DNA of 64,000 bases from Dipteris shenzhenensis (lineage: Eukaryota; Polypodiophyta; Polypodiopsida; Gleicheniales): the NCBI GenBank assembly GCA_047967505.1, contig CM106541.1. The stretch is one strand, 5' to 3'. The notes under the pieces were generated by a model that made no database searches, was not told the origin of the DNA, and saw only the letters and a program-made list of their open reading frames with translations. Below, one piece after another: positions 59,301-64,000 of the stretch (its first letter is position 1; every line of letters begins with the position of its first letter). A program made the position numbers and the translations under genes.

Positions 59301-61555
59301 ACAAGAAGTGGTCAGTGCAGGGCTAAAGACACTTTCAAAGAGTCATCAGTGATGAAAAGTAGCTGTGTATGAACAATAATCCCGTTCTATTTAAAACAGG
59401 TGTCTACAATGTTGTAGAGAGTTTTTCAAGTGCTTTGGAGCTGCAAAATTAAACTCCATAGGTGGCAGTTGTTTGTTTAAATTTAACATATCCTCCATGA
59501 CAGGAAATTCCAGTTCAGTAGCATAGGGCATCACCTTTCCAATTGCATGAATGAGGAAATTAGTCCTTTGCGCAACAGTCTATCACAGTTAACAGTTGAA
59601 AGGCTTCCTTGATTGGTACATTACGCAAGTGTTATCCTGCATGCAAAGATCAAATTCTTGCATGCCAAAGCTGAACTTACAGGGCAATTGCTTTCCCGAA
59701 ATCACTGCAAGCAAATTGGCAAACCAAGGGGATTCAGGTGCACAAGTGCATGCAAGCTTAACTTGTGCTAAGCTCCCTTATGCATTGCACGCAAGAAGAA
59801 GTGACATGCATTCAGAAAATGGGCTTGCAGGTGGTCTTGATACAGCATACATGACAATTTTGAAGCCATTTAGCTCTGTTTGCATGGCACCTAGTGGAGC
59901 ACGCAACATGCAGATCCTGCGAGCAGGGAGCAGACCTGCCAATGTGTCGGTGTTTTGGTGGTGTACTAGTTAGTCCTCCACTGCCTCCTCCCCCTACAGG
60001 CCTAATCTAATGACCACTTCCATTTACCAAAATGTTATACAGTAAGTCCGACCCTGATATCCACCAGGTGGTCACGTCAGTTTAGCTGGTGTCATCTACA
60101 GCTCTTCTTGGAGCAGCAATGATCTCCTCTATCTGAGAACAATTTTTGTCTTTAATCAACCAAAAATCTTCTTGTACATTCACAAAAAGAAAAAAGAAAA
60201 AAGAAAGAAAAAAAAGAGAAAAAGAACGCTAGTTTGTCACTCTTCTCCGAGAAATACATTTAAAAGTACCTCTACATCTATGCAAGGGGATCGCCATTGG
60301 GCTTAGATCCAAATGAACAATTGAGGCAACATGTGAAATAGCTTGTATCTGCCCATACTTGCCTTTTGCTTCCAAACAGGAAAACTATGTACCCTCTAAA
60401 GCTTTTATAGGTCATCTCCCACAAATCTTCTGTATTGATCGATAAACAGCATTTCCTGCGGTGAAGCTGCTGTAGCAACTTCTGCCCTCACTACAACGTA
60501 ACAGGATGCAAATACAATCCAGGTAATTGAGAGTTATTTTGGACCATGGGCCTGAAGCTGAGAGCATTGCATCAACTCGAAAAAACCACAGGAGGCCAAC
60601 GATAACCGACAAGCACTGAAACCGACGGTGCTTGTCTGCATGATATAAACTGGAACAGTGCGAAGAGTTATTAAACATGAGAATAAAACCTCACCTGTGC
60701 AGATTCAGATGGATAAATTTAATAAAAGACAGTAACGCCTACGTTCTTCAAGGGCAAACATTTCCTTGCATTTCAGTTAGCCTGTCCCGATATTTAAAGC
60801 ACTCCAAATACTTGCTACAAAGAGTTCTGCGTTGGACACCTAACACGCATCTTTGATTAGCTTCTAAGCTACTGCAGCCGAGAGGACCAAGCTGAATTTT
60901 TTAAAAGATTTCAGAGTACTAACATTATGAAAACTAACAGCGAACCACAAACCATCAGAGATAAGATACAAAAGCCAGGAGACGGCATATTCTTAGTCCA
61001 CGGGCTGAAAATAAGAACTCAAAAGCAAGTAGCGACTTGCCTATTAGTATAATTGAAAAAGAGGAGATCACTGACAGCAATGGGTAGCAAGCCATGCTCT
61101 ATTGCCTAATCCATCACATGATTCAAGCAGAACAAGCACTCCAGACAAATACTGTTTTATCAATTCACGAGGCACGATACTTCCGACCTTTGACAGCAGA
61201 CCTTCCTAACACGAGGCACGATACTTCCGACCTTGACAGCGGACCTTCCTAACACGAGTTTACTAAGCGGACAGCAGGCGAACAGAACAATCCCAAGATC
61301 ATTTACGCTGAACAAGTATCTTCAACTTACTTATCAGAGACGTCCGCGTCTTCGCAGGTGGCTAACTAGTAACATGGCAATCGCAATACTCCCGAAAGTC
61401 AGCTTGTGCGTTAAAAGCTCAAACCATGGGAGAAACAGAAAGAGAAGAGCACAAGAACAAACCGTAGCGCGCCTTTGTTCAGCCCCCATACCAAGCCCAA
61501 AAGCAATGAGATCCAAAACGAAGACTACGATGATGAGAAACATTGAGGCTCCCAT
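47083..61555 (-). CDS. DUF1218-family membrane protein (VCC/MWL-like), three exons
   Basis: Predicted 184-aa four-helix membrane protein of the plant DUF1218 family, which includes Arabidopsis VCC and MODIFYING WALL LIGNIN proteins; roles in vascular patterning and wall lignin are known for those, not shown here. Exons on the minus strand: 61555-61463, 59024-58822, 47341-47083 (93+203+259 nt = 185 codons with stop). Introns are GT-AG and phases match (0, then 2). Exon 1 has [18 protein letters not shown] and AEQRR; exon 2 has [20 protein letters not shown] and CLCCG; exon 3 has [11 protein letters not shown] and [10 protein letters not shown]. Start ATG at 61555 fits family length. The exon 2 acceptor could instead be 59012 (4 residues shorter). 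Intron 2 is about 11.5 kb and full of retroelements. Catalysis is not expected. Confidence 0.9.
47342..48354. other. DUF1218 intron 2, 3' part
   Basis: Intronic. Contains (GA)n at about 48,072-48,090. TTCTCATCAAT..CC.AGCA.AAGCTG at about 47,915 resembles 46,473-46,500, a small dispersed duplication. Confidence 0.5.
48360..49492 (-). mobile_element. solo LTR 2, with target-site duplication AATAT
   Basis: On the plus strand it begins TGTTAAAAATCG and ends ACCTTTCCAACA, the reverse orientation of solo LTR 1, and the ends are homologous (GTTGGAAAGGTCACCTCCCC; ACTGTGTGAGCTCCTGGGC). Perfect 5-bp duplications AATAT flank it (48355-48359, 49493-49497). 1,133 bp. A TATAAAAGAG box lies on its minus strand at about 48,853-48,862. 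It sits inside intron 2 of the DUF1218 gene, in the same transcriptional direction. Confidence 0.93.
49498..50285. other. intron 2, GCTTGCTTGATTC-type repeats
   Basis: TTTCGGCTTGCTTGATTC-like units recur at 49,771, 49,808 and 49,838. No domain is recognisable in the frames through them. Intronic for the DUF1218 gene. Confidence 0.4.
50290..50512 (+). pseudogene. gypsy pol fragment (RT end / RNase H start)
   Basis: The plus strand reads [20 protein letters not shown], then after stops [11 protein letters not shown] and [12 protein letters not shown]. This is the start of gypsy RNase H (family: LK..L..APIL....F.IETDASDYA). It is cut at 50,512, exactly where the chromovirus LTR begins, so it is the target of that insertion. 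Confidence 0.65.
50513..51043 (+). repeat. chromovirus B 5' LTR (531 bp)
   Basis: TGTCATGTGCATG start and GGGACGTGTCA end, the latter fixed by the primer-binding site 2 nt later. Matches 56510-56987 over its first about 470 bp. Confidence 0.88.
50675..50682 (+). promoter_or_regulatory. TATA box of chromovirus B 5' LTR
   Basis: TATAAAAG in AGTCTATAAAAGGGG, conserved at the same place in the 3' LTR (56672). Confidence 0.65.
51046..51058 (+). promoter_or_regulatory. chromovirus B primer-binding site
   Basis: TGGTATCAAAGCC differs by one base from TGGTATCAGAGCC, the complement of initiator tRNA-Met used by many plant LTR elements. Confidence 0.8.
51866..52846 (+). pseudogene. chromovirus B gag
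   Basis: ATG at 51866 gives [20 protein letters not shown] and ends at a TGA near 52037. The frame then shifts to a retrotransposon-gag core: [41 protein letters not shown] stop at 52323 and another frame change lead to [20 protein letters not shown] and [20 protein letters not shown]. The end has [11 protein letters not shown], a zinc knuckle that loses its downstream Cys. Capsid protein in intact relatives; broken here. Confidence 0.85.
52900..53200 (+). pseudogene. chromovirus B protease remnant
   Basis: Reads [20 protein letters not shown] near 53,118-53,180. The family has LFDSGSSHNF; Ser and Gly after the catalytic Asp are Pro and Arg (codons at 53133-53138), which destroys the DSG loop. 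A stop follows at 53187. Confidence 0.8.
53560..54960 (+). pseudogene. chromovirus B RT and RNase H
   Basis: RT blocks: [32 protein letters not shown], then [20 protein letters not shown] and [13 protein letters not shown]. After a stop near 53,945: [38 protein letters not shown], a stop, and [13 protein letters not shown], where FLDD (about 54,172-54,183) keeps both aspartates. The thumb ([26 protein letters not shown]) is intact in frame to 54,615; RNase H then proceeds with frameshifts ([11 protein letters not shown]-type residues in another frame). Decayed. Confidence 0.9.
54980..56340 (+). pseudogene. chromovirus B integrase
   Basis: The zinc domain lies around [19 protein letters not shown] (stop) and [13 protein letters not shown]. 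Core: [20 protein letters not shown] (first Asp), [10 protein letters not shown] (second Asp), then [11 protein letters not shown] where relatives have DGQTERVNQ. The catalytic Glu is Lys (AAA at 55739-55741), a single G-to-A change. The C-terminal part is open for 225 codons (55,819-56,496) and includes [20 protein letters not shown] and [34 protein letters not shown] leads to the chromodomain. Confidence 0.9.
56324..56455 (+). pseudogene. chromovirus B chromodomain (frameshifted)
   Basis: [13 protein letters not shown] is in the integrase frame. After a frame change [18 protein letters not shown] follows, then a stop. Together these match the chromodomain pattern (PE.IL..R.....Y.IKWK....EDATW). 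Known chromodomains direct integration to marked chromatin. Confidence 0.8.
56510..56987 (+). repeat. chromovirus B 3' LTR, truncated at its right end
   Basis: Starts TGTCGTGTGCATGG after the purine tract AAGGGGAAGTA. It follows the 5' LTR to GGTGTGTT at 56987, then diverges; the last about 56 bp are absent. Confidence 0.85.
56988..57161. other. junction sequence, nothing recognised
   Basis: Short stretch between the truncated LTR and gag remnant C. Confidence 0.4.
57162..57900 (-). pseudogene. Ty3/gypsy gag remnant C
   Basis: Minus-strand gag: [40 protein letters not shown], then [20 protein letters not shown] and [20 protein letters not shown]. The zinc-binding end is [17 protein letters not shown] stop lies near 57,678. 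The last 151 codons (57,617-57,162) are open. No pol follows on that strand. It lies in DUF1218 intron 2, sense to the host gene. Confidence 0.85.
57901..58821 (-). other. leader of gag remnant C and 5' end of intron 2
   Basis: On the minus strand TTGGTATTAGAGG (58,712-58,724) resembles a tRNA-Met primer-binding site and precedes gag C by about 0.8 kb. A full 5' LTR cannot fit between it and exon 2 (58,822), so the LTR is mostly deleted or the match is chance. Small CCCCTCAGTGC(C/T)AAACTA(G/A)CT duplicates lie at 58,157 and 58,176. Confidence 0.45.
58822..59024 (-). CDS. DUF1218 gene exon 2
   Basis: Follows acceptor CTATACAG. Encodes the conserved [20 protein letters not shown] and RCLCCG segments and most of the third helix. 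Ends in the second base of the Trp codon before GTAAAG (phase 2). Confidence 0.9.
59025..61462 (-). other. DUF1218 intron 1
   Basis: 2.4-kb GT-AG intron. No retroelement domain was recognised. Contains an A/G-rich run (60,184-60,230) and a 43-44-bp tandem duplication (61,166-61,252). Open frames in it (for example 59,596-59,973 plus strand) lack support. Confidence 0.6.
61166..61252. repeat. 43-44-bp tandem duplication in DUF1218 intron 1
   Basis: CACGAGGCACGATACTTCCG...GACCTTCCTAA at 61166 recurs at 61210 with one base lost and one changed. Confidence 0.93.
61463..61555 (-). CDS. DUF1218 gene exon 1
   Basis: 31 codons from ATG (61555) to ACG before the donor GTTTGT. Encodes the first membrane helix and the family motif GAEQRR. 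Reading on into the intron gives an unrelated tail, supporting the donor. Confidence 0.88.
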
Positions 61556-61901
61556 GTCTGTTCCACAGGATCACACGCTAATTACAAAGCCGACAATTGA
61601 AAGCAAGCTTCACAGAAGCATGCAAGAGGCACCAACATGATAAGACCGCAGCTTTCGAGCTAGTTACCGCCAATCTGTGTCACACGTCTCCCTTGAGAAC
61701 GACCCTAGCTAGCCGCAATGCAATCCACCTTGGTTTTGCAAAGATGACAGCTCAAATAGGATTCAACCTGCAGGGAATGCAATTGTTTCTAGCGTCTGAG
61801 GCAAGGAAGCAGATTCGAACAATGAAAAAAGTTGTGATTGCATGCCGGTCCAATGGAATCATCTCCTTCATTTTGCATCTCTTCCGTTTTCTGCGCTCTA
61901 G

Positions 61902-61910
61902 TTTTATAAA
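61902..61910 (-). promoter_or_regulatory. possible TATA box of the DUF1218 gene
   Basis: TTTATAAAA on the minus strand about 350 bp upstream of the start codon. Position is plausible, but no transcript data are available. Confidence 0.3.
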
Positions 61911-61977
61911 GCTTCAGTGCGTAGGTGCAGATGCAAGAGGGATAGGCCAAGTTTGTAGAAATGTAGGTACCTTGAAG

Positions 61978-62034
61978 CGATGGCGATGGCGATGGCGATG
62001 GCGACGGCGACGGCGACGGCGACGGCGATGGAGC
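61978..62034. repeat. GCGATG/GCGACG hexanucleotide repeat
   Basis: About nine units of (GCGATG/GCGACG) in the divergent promoter region. Read as protein it gives Arg/Trp or Ser/Pro runs, which are artefacts. Confidence 0.9.
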
Positions 62035-62094
62035 AGCAACAGTGCACAGAACAAAATGCAACACAGTGCAGAAAGAAAAATACAAGCTCAACAA

Positions 62095-62142
62095 GAAGAA
62101 GAAGAAGAAGATCATCATCATCATCATCATCATCATCATCTC
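62095..62142. repeat. (GAA)n followed by (ATC)n
   Basis: AAGAAGAAG then about ten ATC triplets. Source of spurious poly-Met and poly-His open frames. Confidence 0.9.
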
Positions 62143-63206
62143 ATCATTAACTTTTTACCTCGCTTAACCTCTTGTTTAGCCTCGTCAACAGCGTTTAGAC
62201 CAAGTGGCTACCCGGCAGACCGCACATCCGCCCACCAGTGCCCGCTCCAGTATCCATTGTCACATTGTCAAATTATGGCGGTGCCTCTTCCAGCACACGA
62301 ATGGTGTATCGAGCATTTCGTAAATTGGTCGACTCACTCGAGCACATCATGTGGCCCAAATATACCTGGCCACCTGGTGCCCATTTGGGCACCGCATCAA
62401 TCAAGGTGCAAACAGGCCCCAAGAGGTCATCCCCGTGCACTGGCTAGATTAGCGTCGGAGGTTTCGGGCTGCTGTACGTCCCAATGCACTGCATTGTTCT
62501 TCGAGGGCATCTCCTTCTGCGTGCCCCCCATAGTCCGATTTTTACTTGGCCAGCACTAGGACGTTTTTTCAAATTCTGAAATCCTGTGCTTCCACATGGC
62601 ACAATATACACCCTTAGATTTTTTAAATTCTGAAAGCCCAAAAGCTTTTGAAAAGCTGCGTAAAAAGCCAAGGCGAAACCTTTAAATATAGGCAAAACGG
62701 ACGAACGAAAGCATGAAGGCTCTAAGCATGAAGGCTCTGTAACGTAGGCTTTGCCAAATTCAATCAAGGTAGGCTTCCAAATCTTCTTCGAGATATACAG
62801 ATTGGAATACCCTGCAACGCTCTTGATAGCTTCCGTTCAAACTTGTTACTTCACTGTTCCCTTCACATCCTCTCCCACCAGCTTCTTCTGTGAGAACACC
62901 ATTCGTATGCCTCAAGAATCCTCTACTTTGCTTGTCAATTGTTTCTTGATCGAGATTCCCTGCACAGAGAAGTTGGCGCAACCAAAGCTCCGGGCTTTTT
63001 TGCTCATCGAGAATTGACTGCAGAAGAGGAGTTGGCGCGCAGAAATATGAGCTTTTGCAGCAGGCGGAACTCCTTTTCTTTTGTGTGTGTGGCAGCAGAA
63101 GCGCAGATCGTCAAGGAAAGGTGAAGCTCCAGAGGAAGAGCGGTAAGCGCAGGAGGAATTTGCGTTGTTCGTTCCTCGTGTTTCGGTGGCATTGATCCTC
63201 GTAGAG
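62143..63206. promoter_or_regulatory. divergent intergenic region, promoter side of the right-hand gene
   Basis: Between the DUF1218 and right-hand gene starts (1,651 bp in all). A TTTAAATATAGG box lies at about 62,682. No coding motif was found; a 107-codon minus frame at 62,767-62,444 has no domain. Confidence 0.4.
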
Positions 63207-63862
63207 ATGCCCGCAAGCAGCAGCAGCAGCGGCGGCAGTAGCGGAACTGAAGAGAGGCGATTCATTCTCTCCCCAGTAATAATACCTGTAGCAGGGGGAG
63301 TTCCTCCGTCGTTAGAGCTGCTGCAGCAGCAGAGCAGTAGCAGAGGATTGGTGCAGATCGGGCTTCAGTGCTTCGGAATAGGAATAGCGGCAGGAAAATT
63401 TGCAGAAAGTTACTGGACAGAGGAGGAACTAGTCGTCCGATTCTTTCAGTATTACCGTGGAAGCGCCGAAGACAAGACGCAGGTCGTGCCATTCGAGCAG
63501 GTGTCAATTGATCGCCTTTCGTTGTTGCTGCTTTCCCCTTTCTGCGATCATCATACTTGCCGACAGGTAATCCAACGTCCTTCTCGTTTGTTTGTTTCAC
63601 ACTTTCGGCGACACGACCATATCCAGAGAATTCTTCGCGTCGGAAAGGCCGCGCATTTCTGCCTCAGCATTTAAGCAATGTTAAGCAATTAACGTTGCAA
63701 GGCATTTCTTAAAGTCAGAAGTAGAATTATGCAACGATTGGCAACAGAATTTACACAGAGATGGAGCTGGCATTCCGTGTGTTTTCGCAGGAAGTAGAAG
63801 CCACTGCGCTTTTGAAAGCATACGAAGCCTATTGGATGCACAACACCTTCCCTTCAGGATAG
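63207..63862 (+). CDS. unknown small protein, two exons (143 aa)
   Basis: Exon 1 63207-63566 (ATG at 63207, 120 codons) ends CGACAG before donor GTAATC. Exon 2 63791-63862 follows acceptor TTTTCGCAG, in phase 0, and ends at TAG. The protein starts with a Ser/Gly run (SSSSSGGSSG), then FILSPVIIPVAGGVPPSLEL, a QQQSSS run, LVQIGLQCFGIGIAAGKFAE, SYWTEEELVVRFFQYYRG and, in exon 2, EVEATALLKAYEAYWMHN. The middle looks globular, with no membrane segment. I do not recognise the family. Without splicing, exon 1 would read on to 63,674. Head-to-head with the DUF1218 gene. The gene model rests on codon openness and clean splice sites only. Confidence 0.5.
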
Positions 63863-64000
63863 TGCGCGAATTTTTGCAGCCATCTCCAATAGAAGAAATA
63901 ACCGTTCATTGAACGTCGTGGATGTTTCATACTCAAAGGCCTTATCGTGGCAACGAATTCCTTCCTCTTTCTGTTATTCAAAGGTGTCTGGTCTATATCT
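63863..64000 (+). other. downstream of the small gene; window end
   Basis: Probable 3' UTR or intron. If exon 2 continues through another splice form the gene could extend beyond the window. Confidence 0.3.

Noticed and set aside
61789-62139. Minus-strand frame starting with a Met run, and the 320-codon plus-strand frame over the same place
   Set aside because: Both are carried by (ATC)n and (GCGATG)n repeats upstream of the DUF1218 start codon; no domain or splice support.

Overview
The window looks like nuclear DNA from a land plant with a large, transposon-rich genome. The signs are plant-type Ty1/copia and Ty3/gypsy relics, a LINE tail, GT-AG introns of several kb, and a DUF1218 (VCC/MWL-type) membrane-protein gene, a family known from plants. 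Nothing seen fixes the species. Gene density and intron size fit a fern, lycophyte or other large-genome plant better than a compact angiosperm; this is inference. No rRNA, tRNA, CRISPR or prokaryotic operon structure was seen.

Layout. 0-1.1 kb: minus-strand tail of a copia element (RNase H, polypurine tract, LTR start). 1.1-5.3 kb: short tandem duplications and low-complexity DNA. 5.3-9.9 kb: decayed copia element A (gag, protease, integrase, RT, RNase H, start of a 3' LTR). 11.5-12.5 kb: broken unidentified ORF on the minus strand. 13.5-14.6 kb: foldback element. 16.2-26.4 kb: large Ty3/gypsy element A (PBS, repeat-rich leader, gag, protease, RT-RNase H, integrase, 1.4-kb 3' LTR carrying a 13-bp minisatellite). 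Its 3' LTR abuts a LINE tail (26.4-27.0 kb). 28.9-29.6 kb: fragment of a LARP1-like (La-motif) gene. 30-31.3 kb: three diverged tandem copies. 31.4-32.5 kb: deleted minus-strand copia copy B. 33.1-35.9 kb: minus-strand gypsy remnant in which gag zinc knuckles lie almost directly beside integrase. 37.5-38.5 kb: SET-domain pseudogene. 39.8-44.0 kb: a pair of about 0.8-kb direct repeats around chromovirus fragments.

The right quarter holds the best host genes. A three-exon DUF1218 gene on the minus strand runs from 61,555 to 47,083. All its splice sites are canonical and it encodes 184 aa. Its second intron is about 11.5 kb and contains a solo LTR, a gypsy pol fragment, a 6.5-kb chromovirus (50.5-57.0 kb) and a minus-strand gag remnant. 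A second solo LTR of the same family lies 3' of the gene in the opposite orientation; both solo LTRs have perfect 5-bp target-site duplications. About 1.65 kb upstream, and divergent, is a small two-exon gene (63,207-63,862) for an unrecognised 143-aa protein.

Most coding sequence is therefore retrotransposon-derived and inactive. Many stops are explained by C-to-T (or G-to-A) changes at Gln and Trp codons, and some catalytic residues are lost. No new multi-gene system was found. The items most worth follow-up are the expanded DUF1218 gene, the two gene fragments (LARP and SET), the unidentified 11.5-12.5 kb ORF, the unknown 143-aa gene, and the structural oddities of the gypsy elements.
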